In this document: positions 25,774 through 34,405 of the stretch, piece after piece | Layout: each line of letters begins with the position of its first letter | Position numbering within the stretch: the first letter of the stretch is position 1 | From: SHAN690 sp040221375 | GTDB lineage: Bacteria; Bacteroidota; Bacteroidia; Flavobacteriales_G; Salibacteraceae | DNA length: 64,000 nt | Direction of reading: 5' to 3' | Assembly (NCBI GenBank): GCA_040221375.1 | Contig: JAVKEP010000082.1 | Location: 1-64,000 of the forward strand | Notes under the pieces: generated by a model | The model's input: the letters and a program-made list of their open reading frames with translations, nothing else | What the model was told of the DNA's origin: nothing | The model's database searches: none | Program-made: the position numbers and the translations under genes

Positions 25774-28259
25774 TAGAAGTCGATTTGGAAGGTTGTCCTG
25801 ATGCCGAAAGGTACAACGTCAGGATTGTTCAAATATGTCAATCTCCACAATGCATCCACCCTAAATATTTTTAAAATATTCTCGATGCCCGCTCCTACTT
25901 CTACGTAAGGCTTGTCTAAATTGAAAAGATCGGCAGGAAAAACCATCTCGCTGGCATGCTTGCCTGAAAGGTCGCCGATCGCAGCGCGCATCGAAGCCAC
26001 TTCACGCCATTTGAGCTTGCGAACCAGCGGAATCTTATTGAACAGCAAGCCATTGAAATGGTGCACCCAAAAAACCGACGCCCACTGATCACCCACGAAT
26101 TCGTAGAAGTTCATGAGGTTGTAGGCGTAGGCATCGTAAAAATACGTTTCATTACCGCTGTACAGCTGCAAAAGCGGGAAGGGAAGCCGTCCCCAGATCT
26201 TACCCACCTCGAGGGTGATGTCGCTCATGCCGATTGGATTGAATTCGATGCGGTCTTGGATGTTGATGCTTACGCGTTGGTATTCGTATTCGCCGCTCAA
26301 GAATCCTTTGATGCCAAATGCAGCTTCGGCCCTAACGATGGGGTTTTTGGTCCCCAGACTGACGCGATCCAGCTCTCCGTTGATGAACTTCTCGCCGATT
26401 GCGACGCGGGTCGACAAACGCAATTCAGCCGTGCTGATTCGATTGACGTTTCTCAACGTGCCATCCGACGCTTCTCGCTGAAAAGGTATGGAACCCACCG
26501 ACCAAATGTCACGCCGATTGAAACCAGCCGCGGCGCTCCAACCCGGAAAGAATTCAATGTCGTAGCCGATTTTATACTCTTCAAACGCGTTGAGTTGATT
26601 GTTGGGTGTCCGTCGAAAGACGGAAGATAAAATGTTGTCCGTCTGCCAAGCATTGGCGCTGATTCCGAGCTGCTCCAAGTCGCGCCGGTGGGAGAGGTTG
26701 ATGATTTGCCTCGGCTTTTTCGATATAAAGACTCGGTTGGCGGCTGAATACTTGATGAGTTGGTCTTTGATTCCATAAGCGATGTAGCCTGAGAACTCGA
26801 GCCGAGTGCTGAAGTCGGCGTTGGTTTTACCCCCTACACGCAACCGCAAGCCTTCGATCTGATTGTAGCTGACAAACGTGAAATACGGCCCGAGGTCTAC
26901 GTACTTGAACTCCTTGTAGCCGGTGACAAAGAGCGTAATGATATCTACGTAAGTTCTGAAGGCAGGTATGTTTTGGATGGTATCTACCATCGAGTAGATC
27001 TGGGATTCTGTGGCGCTCAGCTTTTCGGGCCGCTGTTCGCTCCAGTATTCATCTGATTTCTCATTGGCATCTTCGGCAACTTCTATGTTGTTGAAGGCTT
27101 GGAAGAAGGATTCGTCCTTGGGTTCGTTGATTTTAAATTGGTCGTATACCGTTCTCTTTCGACCATAAAATCCGACGGCCCTTTCGCTCACATTGAAGTC
27201 GACTACGACGTTTTCCTTTGTCAACATCCACACTTCGGGAGCCACTTGATCGTATTCGTGATACACGCTGAACCCGTTGATCCAGTTGACGTTTGCATCC
27301 TCCCTGATCGTGGCGTTGATCTGCTTCACGGCAAAGGTTGTGTCGTGGATCCACATCTCTCCTTCGAAGACCAATTCCCCTTTCCTCCGGGGAAGAAATG
27401 CAATCTTATAGCACTTGTATCGATGGTTGATTACCGCACTGTCGAGCAGGTAATACTTATAACTCAGGTTGCCTAAATCGGCAATGGGACTGATAAAACT
27501 CTTGCCAAACGCGCTGATATAATTGTCATAAATATTCGTGTTTTGGTACATGTCTCCCAAAAACTGGCTCACGCTTTCATTCTTAATGCCCGCGACCTTC
27601 GTCGCCTCAATAACTTCTTTGCTGTTCTTCGGATTGCGCGTATAGTAATAACGGGATTTTGATTCGGTGAGGAATATCGGCAGGAAGGGCTTGTCTTCGG
27701 AAGTGGAATCGATGTTGTCGAAGATGAATTCGAATGGCCGCATGACCCGCCGGTTCTTGAAGTTCTCGCCGATGTTGTTCATGTCAAACTCGATTTTATT
27801 GTAAACCGAGTACTCATAGGCATCCAATTTTTGGCGGTTGTTGGCTTTCTTATTGCGCACCACGCGCTGCATGATTTCCAAGGCGGGATCCTTGGCTTTT
27901 CGATCGCCGACAATCATCACTTCTCCCAAAGAAATGCCAGAGACCGCCATCTTGAAATCGATCACCTGCGCCTGATCAGCCCTTACACCCATGGCGATTC
28001 GAGAATACCCCATCATCGACGCAATGAGTGAATCTGTGGGGTAGTAGGTTTCGATCCGATAGTAGCCATTCGCGTCACTGGCGGTGCCAATTTTGCTGTC
28101 TTTGAAGAATACATTCACGAATGGAAGCGGTTGGCCCGTGTTCGAATCAAATACCTTCCCCGTGACGATGGTCTTTTGTGCCAATACCGATTGCCCGATC
28201 AGCATCAATAAGATGATGAAAGAAACGAGGCGTCGCGTCGGTAGTTTCTTTTGGTTCAA
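25773..28259 (-). CDS. DUF5686 outer-membrane protein with carboxypeptidase-like regulatory domain
   Basis: 828 residues. Signal peptide ends at LIGQSVLAQ. The first mature domain (VTGKVFDSNTGQPLPFVNVF, to about residue 110) is the CarboxypepD_reg-like Ig fold found at the N-terminus of many Bacteroidota outer-membrane proteins. The rest (LEIMQRVVRNKKANNRQKLD onward) is the DUF5686 family with a predicted C-terminal beta-barrel ending TFQIDF. Function is unknown. Only a TTG (28257-28259) fits as start, because an in-frame stop lies 8 codons upstream with no ATG between. It is 29 bases after tatC and overlaps lptB, suggesting one envelope operon tatC-DUF5686-lptB. Confidence 0.87.
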   Translation of the reverse strand: MNQKKLPTRRLVSFIILLMLIGQSVLAQKTIVTGKVFDSNTGQPLPFVNVFFKDSKIGTASDANGYYRIETYYPTDSLIASMMGYSRIAMGVRADQAQVIDFKMAVSGISLGEVMIVGDRKAKDPALEIMQRVVRNKKANNRQKLDAYEYSVYNKIEFDMNNIGENFKNRRVMRPFEFIFDNIDSTSEDKPFLPIFLTESKSRYYYTRNPKNSKEVIEATKVAGIKNESVSQFLGDMYQNTNIYDNYISAFGKSFISPIADLGNLSYKYYLLDSAVINHRYKCYKIAFLPRRKGELVFEGEMWIHDTTFAVKQINATIREDANVNWINGFSVYHEYDQVAPEVWMLTKENVVVDFNVSERAVGFYGRKRTVYDQFKINEPKDESFFQAFNNIEVAEDANEKSDEYWSEQRPEKLSATESQIYSMVDTIQNIPAFRTYVDIITLFVTGYKEFKYVDLGPYFTFVSYNQIEGLRLRVGGKTNADFSTRLEFSGYIAYGIKDQLIKYSAANRVFISKKPRQIINLSHRRDLEQLGISANAWQTDNILSSVFRRTPNNQLNAFEEYKIGYDIEFFPGWSAAAGFNRRDIWSVGSIPFQREASDGTLRNVNRISTAELRLSTRVAIGEKFINGELDRVSLGTKNPIVRAEAAFGIKGFLSGEYEYQRVSINIQDRIEFNPIGMSDITLEVGKIWGRLPFPLLQLYSGNETYFYDAYAYNLMNFYEFVGDQWASVFWVHHFNGLLFNKIPLVRKLKWREVASMRAAIGDLSGKHASEMVFPADLFNLDKPYVEVGAGIENILKIFRVDALWRLTYLNNPDVVPFGIRTTFQIDF

Positions 28260-28288
28260 TTCAGGTTGGTTGCAGGCTAGCTACAAGG

Positions 28289-29128
28289 TTAAGTAGCATC
28301 GCGCTTGATAACAATACGAGAGATCCAGATGCTAAGTTCGTAAAGCACGAGAATTGGAATGGAAACGAGAATCTGACTGAACACATCAGGTGGCGTAATC
28401 ACGGCAGAAAGGATCAGAGCAGCGACGAAGGCGTGCTTTCGGAATGCCTTCAACACCTTTGGCGTTACCAAACCTACTTTGGTTAAAAAGAAGACGAGGA
28501 TGGGCAATTCGAAGACCGCTCCACAGGCAATCACTACGCTCGTGATCAACGAAATGTATGTGGATAGAGTCGGGCTGTTGAGGACTGCATCACTCACTTG
28601 GTAATTGAGGAAAAAGTTGATCGACAAGGGGCAAATGACATAGTATCCAAAAAGTACACCTGAAAAGAAGAGCAGCGAAGCCGCAGCAATGAAGCCACGG
28701 GCCATGCTTCTCTCAGAACGTTTTAATCCAGGACCGATGAATCGCCAAACTTCCCAAATGATGTACGGAAAAGCCATGATCAACCCAGCGACCAACGAAG
28801 TGAGGATGTGTGCAGAAAATTGACCTGCCATCGTGAGGTTGACTAGATCGGGCAAATCTTGTCCAATGCAAATGGCACCGTCTGGAAAAAGCGCCGGTAT
28901 CCACTCGCTCAGCTTCTGCGAAAGCGCACACAACGCACGGTACGTAATGAAATCAGGCCGCTTAGGGCCGAAGATCAAAACGTCGAAAATGAAGCCTTTG
29001 AAAATGAACGCCCCGATGGCTCCGAGCATGATGGCCGTGATAGACCGTACCAAGTGCCACCTCAGGATTTCTAGGTGATCTAAGAAGGACATTTCTGCCT
29101 CTTCGTCTATGCGTTCTTCGTTTGCCAT
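28289..29128 (-). CDS. tatC: Twin-arginine translocase subunit TatC
   Basis: 279 residues with six membrane helices. It starts MANEERIDEEAEMSFLDHLE; the MSFLDHLEILR segment is the TatC N-terminal signature, and FSGVLFGYYVICPLSINFF and ITPPDVFSQILVSIPI are further family blocks. TatC binds twin-arginine signal peptides of folded proteins. An acidic insert between the first two helices (about residues 60-95) is longer than in E. coli. ATG at 29128 was chosen; a TTG five codons upstream is possible. tatA is not in the window. Confidence 0.94.
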   Translation of the reverse strand: MANEERIDEEAEMSFLDHLEILRWHLVRSITAIMLGAIGAFIFKGFIFDVLIFGPKRPDFITYRALCALSQKLSEWIPALFPDGAICIGQDLPDLVNLTMAGQFSAHILTSLVAGLIMAFPYIIWEVWRFIGPGLKRSERSMARGFIAAASLLFFSGVLFGYYVICPLSINFFLNYQVSDAVLNSPTLSTYISLITSVVIACGAVFELPILVFFLTKVGLVTPKVLKAFRKHAFVAALILSAVITPPDVFSQILVSIPILVLYELSIWISRIVIKRDAT

Positions 29129-29140
29129 GGATAAAGCCGG

Positions 29141-29148
29141 CAAAGATA
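29141..29148 (-). promoter_or_regulatory. -7 element of tatC operon
   Basis: TATCTTTG on the minus strand, exact TAnnTTTG, 12 bases before the tatC ATG. Confidence 0.6.
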
Positions 29149-29203
29149 GCTTGCACGATACACAACAAATGGACAGACGTAGGCAATCTTTCCGATTTCC
29201 GAT

Positions 29204-29211
29204 TACATTTG
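29204..29211 (+). promoter_or_regulatory. -7 element of the small 81-residue gene, leaderless spacing
   Basis: TACATTTG, exact match, ends 7 bases before the ATG at 29219 (and 1 base before an in-frame ATG at 29213, which would be too close). Confidence 0.55.
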
Positions 29212-29218
29212 TATGGTC

Positions 29219-29464
29219 ATGAGGGCACCCGTCTATAAATTCTTAGCATTCTCGTTGGTGATACTGCTGGCGATGTCTGGAATGAATTCAGACAGTAGGC
29301 TCTATTGCCCCGACGCGAGCGCTTCTTACACTGCTGATAGGGTAGATACAGAACAGGTGATCCAATTGGCCGAACAAAACCTCAAGGAGAATCGAGGAAC
29401 AAAGGATGATTCGAAAGGATTTAAATTTCCCAATGTATTCGACGCACTTCGTTTCATTTTCTAA
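29219..29464 (+). CDS. Small protein with N-terminal membrane/signal segment, unknown
   Basis: 81 residues; I do not recognise a family. Residues 4-19 (PVYKFLAFSLVILLAMSG) form a hydrophobic segment that could be a signal peptide or anchor. The rest is polar and charged, with one Cys (YCPDASAS) and a possible short helix (TEQVIQLAEQNLKENRG). It has its own promoter-like element and is followed 33 bases later by heme A synthase on the same strand. It might be a small partner of that operon, but nothing else supports this. Confidence 0.6.
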   Translation: MRAPVYKFLAFSLVILLAMSGMNSDSRLYCPDASASYTADRVDTEQVIQLAEQNLKENRGTKDDSKGFKFPNVFDALRFIF

Positions 29465-29497
29465 GCCATTTTTGTGCTCGCTTGTTAGAGTATAAGA

Positions 29498-30523
29498 ATG
29501 AAACAATCCTTTTCACCTAAAAAAATCGTAACGTATTGGCTCTATTTGGGCATTCTGCTCGTATTGGGCATGGTTGTGATCGGAGGCATCACTCGACTCA
29601 CGCACTCAGGACTTTCCATGGTCCATTGGAGCTTCACCGGCTCCCTTCCTCCGACTTCGGACGGTGCCTGGCAGCAGGAATTTGAGCGCTACCAAGACTC
29701 ACCACAGTTTAAAGAAGTCCACAGTCATTTCACCTTGGCCGAATTCCAATCGATCTACTGGTGGGAGTACATCCATCGCATGTTTGGCAGGATGATCGGA
29801 GTGATTTTTATCGTTCCTTTTGTCTTTTTTCTCTGGAAGAGCTGGATACCGAAAGGCATGCTCAAGCATTTTTTCATCATCCTGGGATTGGGTGCATTTC
29901 AGGCTTTCTTGGGATGGTTCATGGTAAAAAGCGGCTTGGTAGATGTGCCACGGGTAAGTCAGTACCGACTGGCCGCGCACCTTGCCACCGCATTCATTGC
30001 GTGCGGCTATATATTCTGGGTAGCGCTGAGATACCGCAACCACGGCCAAGAGTTCAAAGAAGCCTCGAATGCAAGAACGCTGGTGGCATGGATCGGTTTG
30101 GCGGTCTTCGTGCAAATCATCTGGGGTGCATTCGTCGCTGGATTGCGGGCGGGCTGGATACACAATACATGGCCGTTGATGGATGGCGAATGGGTGGCAC
30201 CGGCTGTAACAGCGATGGAGCCATTTATATCCAATTTTTTCGAGGGTCGGTCAGGCGTGCAGTTCGTTCACCGCACCTGGGGAATGATCGTGTTTATCCT
30301 AGCCCTGGTCTTGTGGAAGCAATCGAGAAAGTGGAGTGAGGAACAACGTGTGGGAGCTTCTTTGCTCAGCGTTGCCATCGGAATTCAATTTTTACTCGGC
30401 GTCGTGACCTTGCTGCTCGAAGTGCCTATGTTCATGGGTGTAATCCATCAAGTCTTTGCGCTGGTGGTGTTGCTCAGCGTGGTTTACTTGTACTACCTCC
30501 ACTCCTTTCGTCGTTCCAAGTGA
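29498..30523 (+). CDS. ctaA: Heme A synthase (COX15/CtaA family)
   Basis: 341 residues, eight predicted membrane helices. Family blocks are present: VVIGGITRLTHSGLSMVHW at the first helix, WWEYIHRMFGRMIG with a heme-ligating His, YRLAAHLATAFIACGYIFW, and HRTWGMIVFILALVLW. It hydroxylates the methyl group of heme O to give heme A for cytochrome aa3-type oxidases. ctaB and oxidase subunits are not in the window. Its 3' end overlaps the convergent gldD gene by 50 bases. Confidence 0.94.
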   Translation: MKQSFSPKKIVTYWLYLGILLVLGMVVIGGITRLTHSGLSMVHWSFTGSLPPTSDGAWQQEFERYQDSPQFKEVHSHFTLAEFQSIYWWEYIHRMFGRMIGVIFIVPFVFFLWKSWIPKGMLKHFFIILGLGAFQAFLGWFMVKSGLVDVPRVSQYRLAAHLATAFIACGYIFWVALRYRNHGQEFKEASNARTLVAWIGLAVFVQIIWGAFVAGLRAGWIHNTWPLMDGEWVAPAVTAMEPFISNFFEGRSGVQFVHRTWGMIVFILALVLWKQSRKWSEEQRVGASLLSVAIGIQFLLGVVTLLLEVPMFMGVIHQVFALVVLLSVVYLYYLHSFRRSK

Positions 30524-31088
30524 GCGAACCGATCAGCTGCGAAATGTCACGTTTCACGTAGCCGATAACCGGACCCAAACTGTCTTTGTTCGGATGCACG
30601 CGGAAATAGAGCGCTCCCCTCAGAAAATGAGATGTGCTATCGGTTAGGAAGAACTGGAGATCCGAAGCCGTTTCTCCAGCAAAGTCATAGACGATTCCAT
30701 GTACTTTTTTCTGCGGAAAATCGATGAGTGTTTCGTCGATCTGTGCAGCCATGGAGATGTGTTTCATGGCGAGTTTTCGACTGTCTTCGATGTGTTGTGC
30801 GAGATCACCGTCGAGTTGAGTATAGGTGAGGTGAAGGGTGGCCTTAAACTTCGGATAATACAGGTTGTACCAACAGGTGCTCTTCTCATAGCGTGGATCA
30901 ACGGTGATGACGCTGTATTTAGAAAAGTCGAACGAATACGGACAGTGCCAATCTTCGCCTCCGGCGAAAAGGTACGAGTGTTCAGGTAGTTCAATCCGCG
31001 CATAAGCTCGCGGTTTCGGCGTGTAATCTTCTTCACAGGAAATGAAGATGGCCATGGCGATGACGGCGACAACGATCAGCCGAGTCAT
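30474..31088 (-). CDS. gldD: Gliding motility lipoprotein GldD
   Basis: 204 residues. The N-terminus has a lipoprotein signal ending IAMAIFISC, so it is acylated and anchored. GldD features include PKPRAYARIELPEHSY and PKFKATLHLTYTQLDGDL. GldD is required for gliding and chitin use in Flavobacterium johnsoniae; its exact biochemical role is unresolved. It is the last gene of mutY-ssb-gldE-gldD and overlaps gldE by 4 bases. The final 15 residues (TWNDERSGGSTSKPR) run past the usual end and overlap ctaA on the other strand. Confidence 0.92.
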   Translation of the reverse strand: MTRLIVVAVIAMAIFISCEEDYTPKPRAYARIELPEHSYLFAGGEDWHCPYSFDFSKYSVITVDPRYEKSTCWYNLYYPKFKATLHLTYTQLDGDLAQHIEDSRKLAMKHISMAAQIDETLIDFPQKKVHGIVYDFAGETASDLQFFLTDSTSHFLRGALYFRVHPNKDSLGPVIGYVKRDISQLIGSLTWNDERSGGSTSKPR

Positions 31089-32401
31089 TTGCTTTCTTCG
31101 TTTGGAAGGATGGTGAGCTTGACGCGCTTGATGCGCCGTTTATCTGCCGCTTCCACCGTAAAGAGGTACTGATTAAAACGCACGCGCTCATTTTTTTGAG
31201 GAATCTTCTCCGACAGTTCTAGAATGAATCCAGCAATCGAATCGCTGTCGCCTTTTACCTTTTCGAATTCTTCCCCGGTGACACCGATCACGCGGTACAC
31301 ATCGATCAATGCGGTCTTGCCTTCAAAGACATAATTGTGGTCGTCGATCTTCGTATATATCAATTCATCCTCATCGAATTCATCGCTTATTTCACCCACG
31401 ATTTCTTCGATGATGTCTTCGAGTGAAATCACGCCGGAGCTGCCTCCGTATTCATCCACAACCACGGCCATATGGTTTTTGTCGTCTTGAAATTCACGGA
31501 GCAAATCGTCGAGCTTCTTGTTTTCAGTCACAAACGTAGGTGGCCGGAGAAGGGAGCGCCAGTTGAAATCATCGGCTTCGTTGAGGTGGCTCAGCAGATC
31601 TTTGACATAGAGTATGCCCAAAACATTATCGAAGGTCTCTTCGAAAATGGGAATGCGACTGTATCCGTTTTGGAGTATTTTTTTAGTCAGTTGCTTGTAC
31701 GTAATGTTTACATCAAAGCAAATGACATCGACCCGAGGCGTCATGACTTGGCGCACTTCCGTGGAGCCGAATTTCACGATCCCACTCAAAATGCGTTTCT
31801 CGTCCTCGCCCGTGGTATGATCCGTAGTCAGTTCAAGCGCATGGTTCAATTCGTCAGCGGTAATCAAACCCCCAGAGTCGGCTTCGCGTGCTTTTTTATC
31901 GATGCGACGCGTGCTTTTGACCAGCAGTTGCGAAAGTGGCCAAAAGAGTTTTCGCATCGCAGCCAACGGCCGCGACATGAAAAGGCTGAGGCGCAAGGCT
32001 TGTTTGGAAGCGTATACCTTAGGTGAAATTTCACCGACGATGAGGATGATCAGCGTCACGGCGATGACTTGGATGACAAAGGCCAGCACTTCGCGTCCTG
32101 TGAAGTTAAACAGGAGCTCCATGATCAAGGACGAAAGAATGATGATGGCGACGTTGACCAAATTGTTGCCAATCAGGATGGTCGCCAGCAGCGTTTTGGG
32201 CATTTTAAGCAATTCCAGCACGAGCTTAGAGCTGTTGGAATTGTCTTCTTCCAGCAATTGTTTGTCTTGCGGAGAAAGCGAAAAGAAGGCTACTTCAGAT
32301 CCACTGATCAAGGCTGAAAGTAAAAGCAGTATGAGCATCGCAACCATCCCAATCAACACGGAGTAATTCCAGGGTTGAAGGAAATCTAGCAGGATACTCA
32401 T
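31085..32401 (-). CDS. gldE: Gliding motility-associated CBS/HlyC-type membrane protein GldE
   Basis: 438 residues from ATG at 32401; a TTG seven codons upstream is less likely. A DUF21/CNNM transmembrane domain (about 15-190; SALISGSEVAFFSLSPQDK) is followed by two CBS domains (about 205-330; QVMTPRVDVICFDVNITYK, then HMAVVVDEYGGSSGVISLED) and a CorC_HlyC transporter-associated domain (about 345-430). In Flavobacterium, GldE overproduction partly compensates gldD defects; the related CorC/CNNM proteins handle Mg2+. It is 36 bases after ssb. Confidence 0.93.
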   Translation of the reverse strand: MSILLDFLQPWNYSVLIGMVAMLILLLLSALISGSEVAFFSLSPQDKQLLEEDNSNSSKLVLELLKMPKTLLATILIGNNLVNVAIIILSSLIMELLFNFTGREVLAFVIQVIAVTLIILIVGEISPKVYASKQALRLSLFMSRPLAAMRKLFWPLSQLLVKSTRRIDKKAREADSGGLITADELNHALELTTDHTTGEDEKRILSGIVKFGSTEVRQVMTPRVDVICFDVNITYKQLTKKILQNGYSRIPIFEETFDNVLGILYVKDLLSHLNEADDFNWRSLLRPPTFVTENKKLDDLLREFQDDKNHMAVVVDEYGGSSGVISLEDIIEEIVGEISDEFDEDELIYTKIDDHNYVFEGKTALIDVYRVIGVTGEEFEKVKGDSDSIAGFILELSEKIPQKNERVRFNQYLFTVEAADKRRIKRVKLTILPNEESK

Positions 32402-32437
32402 TGACGGGTCGCCAGGGTCCAAATTGCTCGATTTAGG

Positions 32438-32896
32438 TTAAAACGGGAGGTCATCATCATCTGCGTCTGAGGAACCCTCCGCTGGCTTTGTAGCCTTTTT
32501 CGGTGCAGCTTGTGGTTCTGCATCGCTAGATCCTTGTGAAGGTGCAGACCCACCTCCATCGTTACGGCCGCCTAACATGGTCATGTTGTCGCCTTCGATT
32601 TCGGTAACGTACCGGGTAATGCCTTCCTTATCGTCATAGCTGCGGGTACGCAATTTTCCTTCAACGTAAATCGTATTGCCGGTTTTCAGGTATTTTTCAG
32701 CCACTTCAGCCAAGCCCCTCCAGAGGTTTACGCTGTGCCATTCAGTATTGGTCACGCGCTCGCCTTCGCGATTTGTATAGGATTCCGAAGTTGCTATTCT
32801 AAGACGCGCCACCTTGGTGCCACTTGTCAACGTTCGAACTTCTGGGTCTGCCCCAAGGTTTCCGATCAAGATTACCTTATTTACACCGCCTGCCAT
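32438..32896 (-). CDS. ssb: Single-stranded DNA-binding protein
   Basis: 152 residues. The OB fold covers about 1-110 (MAGGVNKVILIGNLGADPEV, TEWHSVNLWRGLAEVAEKYL, YVEGKLRTRSYDDKEG). A low-complexity Gly/Ser/Ala/Pro linker leads to the acidic tip DDDDLPF, which binds repair and replication partners. It lies 31 bases downstream of mutY and upstream of gldE, the usual flavobacterial order. Its own TAAATTTG element suggests separate transcription. Confidence 0.96.
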   Translation of the reverse strand: MAGGVNKVILIGNLGADPEVRTLTSGTKVARLRIATSESYTNREGERVTNTEWHSVNLWRGLAEVAEKYLKTGNTIYVEGKLRTRSYDDKEGITRYVTEIEGDNMTMLGGRNDGGGSAPSQGSSDAEPQAAPKKATKPAEGSSDADDDDLPF

Positions 32897-32915
32897 GTGT
32901 GATTTTGGATTTGAA

Positions 32916-32923
32916 CAAATTTA
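32916..32923 (-). promoter_or_regulatory. -7 element of ssb
   Basis: TAAATTTG on the minus strand, exact TAnnTTTG, 19 bases before the ssb ATG, in the 31-base gap after mutY. Confidence 0.5.
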
Positions 32924-32927
32924 AGGA

Positions 32928-33983
32928 TTAATGCCGCTTTTTACCACCGTTCGAATCGTAGTTTTCAAGATACCGATCGATCAATCGCGGAAGCGCAAAC
33001 GTATGAAGTTCCTCTAAGCTGACAATTCGGTACCCCGCTGTTTTCACCAACGGAAAGGACGCGTGGTAAAAGTGCGCGAAAATATCTTGGTGGCTGAGCA
33101 CATGTTTAGGGCCAGCATTGACGCGATGCACCTGCATTTGGTCCACGTTGAATCCGGCCTCGAGCGCGTCTTTCGAGAGCATGCCTTTGTTCTCGGTTTC
33201 GATCAGAGGAAATTCATAGAGTCCGGCCCAGATGTCATTTGTGTCACGCCGCTGAATGGCTACCTTCCCGCTTTCGATGCCGATTAGATAGTGAAAGTAC
33301 CGGGCACGCCGTTTTACTTTCTTGCGTTTGACGGGAATCCTTTCTGCGGTGCCGTTTTTGAAGGCCATGCAGGTATTGTTCAAAGGGCAAGCTGGGCAAT
33401 GCGGTGATCGAGGTGTGCAAAGCGTTGCGCCTAGCTCCATGATCGCTTGGTTGTGATCTCCCGGGTGATGGTGATCCAAGAAGTCATCCGCCAATCGTTG
33501 AATTTCTCGTGCTGTTTGGCCCAGCTCTACGGCAGCTTCAATACCGTGAAGTCTGGTGATGACGCGGATAACGTTGCCATCTACCACTGCATGCGGAAGA
33601 CCAAAGGCAATGGAAGCAATGGCCGCAGCTGTGTATGGTCCTACTCCCTTCAAAGAAAGCAAGGCTTCATAGCTGTCTGGAAAATGACCCTCGTATGCCT
33701 CTACCACGCGCTTGGCCGCTGCATGAAGGTTTCGGGCTCTACTGTAATAACCTAGGCCTTGCCAAAGTTTCAACACTTGATCTTCGTGGGCCGCGGCAAG
33801 GTGCTCAACGCTTGGAAACTGCTCAACGAACCGCAGGTAATAGTCCAAGCCTTGAGCAACGCGCGTCTGCTGGAGGATGATTTCAGAGAGCCATGTCTTG
33901 TACGCAGACGGATCGTCGCGCCAGGGCAAGTCCCTTTTATTTTCTAGGTACCAGTTTCTAAGAGCAGTGCGCGATGCGGTCAT
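32928..33983 (-). CDS. mutY: A/G-specific adenine glycosylase
   Basis: 351 residues. The N-terminal glycosylase domain has the catalytic Glu region LSEIILQQTRVAQG, a helix-hairpin-helix LLSLKGVGPYTAAAIASIAF and the catalytic Asp in HAVVDGNVIRVITRL. The [4Fe-4S] cluster ligands follow as C-x6-C-x2-C-x5-C (CTPRSPHCPACPLNNTC). A C-terminal NUDIX-like domain (from about 225) recognises 8-oxoguanine. It removes A mispaired with 8-oxoG. TATTTTCG, one mismatch from the -7 consensus, ends 8 bases before the ATG. Confidence 0.96.
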   Translation of the reverse strand: MTASRTALRNWYLENKRDLPWRDDPSAYKTWLSEIILQQTRVAQGLDYYLRFVEQFPSVEHLAAAHEDQVLKLWQGLGYYSRARNLHAAAKRVVEAYEGHFPDSYEALLSLKGVGPYTAAAIASIAFGLPHAVVDGNVIRVITRLHGIEAAVELGQTAREIQRLADDFLDHHHPGDHNQAIMELGATLCTPRSPHCPACPLNNTCMAFKNGTAERIPVKRKKVKRRARYFHYLIGIESGKVAIQRRDTNDIWAGLYEFPLIETENKGMLSKDALEAGFNVDQMQVHRVNAGPKHVLSHQDIFAHFYHASFPLVKTAGYRIVSLEELHTFALPRLIDRYLENYDSNGGKKRH

Positions 33984-33991
33984 TGTCAGCG

Positions 33992-33999
33992 CGAAAATA
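33992..33999 (-). promoter_or_regulatory. -7-like element of mutY
   Basis: TATTTTCG on the minus strand, one mismatch to TAnnTTTG, with 8 bases to the mutY ATG. Confidence 0.4.
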
Positions 34000-34034
34000 C
34001 TTCCCCCTTGGCTTTCAGAGTATTAAAATGATTC

Positions 34035-34042
34035 TATCTTTG
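34035..34042 (+). promoter_or_regulatory. -7 element of the HU gene
   Basis: TATCTTTG, exact TAnnTTTG, 63 bases before the HU ATG, giving an A-rich leader of about 55-60 bases. Unlike most promoters here, this one leaves a real 5' leader, as expected for a highly expressed gene. Confidence 0.6.
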
Positions 34043-34105
34043 CAGCCCGTTTTTTGAAATTGGTAAAATCACTGAATATCAAAAGTTTATAACAGAGAAG
34101 AAATA

Positions 34106-34396
34106 ATGACGAAGGCAGAAATCGTAACGGAAATCGCGGAAAAGACTGGTGTTGACAAGATGGAAGTCCTTACAACGGTTGAGGCATTCATGAACAGCGT
34201 GAAGAATTCTTTGGCGCGTGGACAGAATGTTTACTTAAGAGGTTTTGGAAGTTTTATCGTAAAAGAGAGGGCAGAAAAAACGGGACGTAATATTTCGAAG
34301 AACACGACCATCATTATTCCCGCTCACAACATTCCCGCATTCAAGCCTGCGAAGACATTCGTAGACAAGGTGAAGAAGAATGTAAAAGTTAAGTAA
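34106..34396 (+). CDS. HU-family DNA-binding protein
   Basis: 96 residues covering the whole HU/IHF fold: TKAEIVTEIAEKTGVDKMEV, VYLRGFGSFIVKERAEKTGR, and the DNA-binding arm NISKNTTIIIPAHNIPAFKP with the conserved Pro. It bends and compacts DNA. It is first in a run HU-TPR protein-small basic protein-RNase G, with gaps of 9, 1 and 44 bases. Confidence 0.95.
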   Translation: MTKAEIVTEIAEKTGVDKMEVLTTVEAFMNSVKNSLARGQNVYLRGFGSFIVKERAEKTGRNISKNTTIIIPAHNIPAFKPAKTFVDKVKKNVKVK

Positions 34397-34405
34397 GACG
34401 GAGCG

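Noticed and set aside
30474..30523. Treating the gldD end as an annotation error with an earlier stop
   Set aside because: No in-frame stop occurs before 30474, so the overlap with ctaA is real in this sequence.
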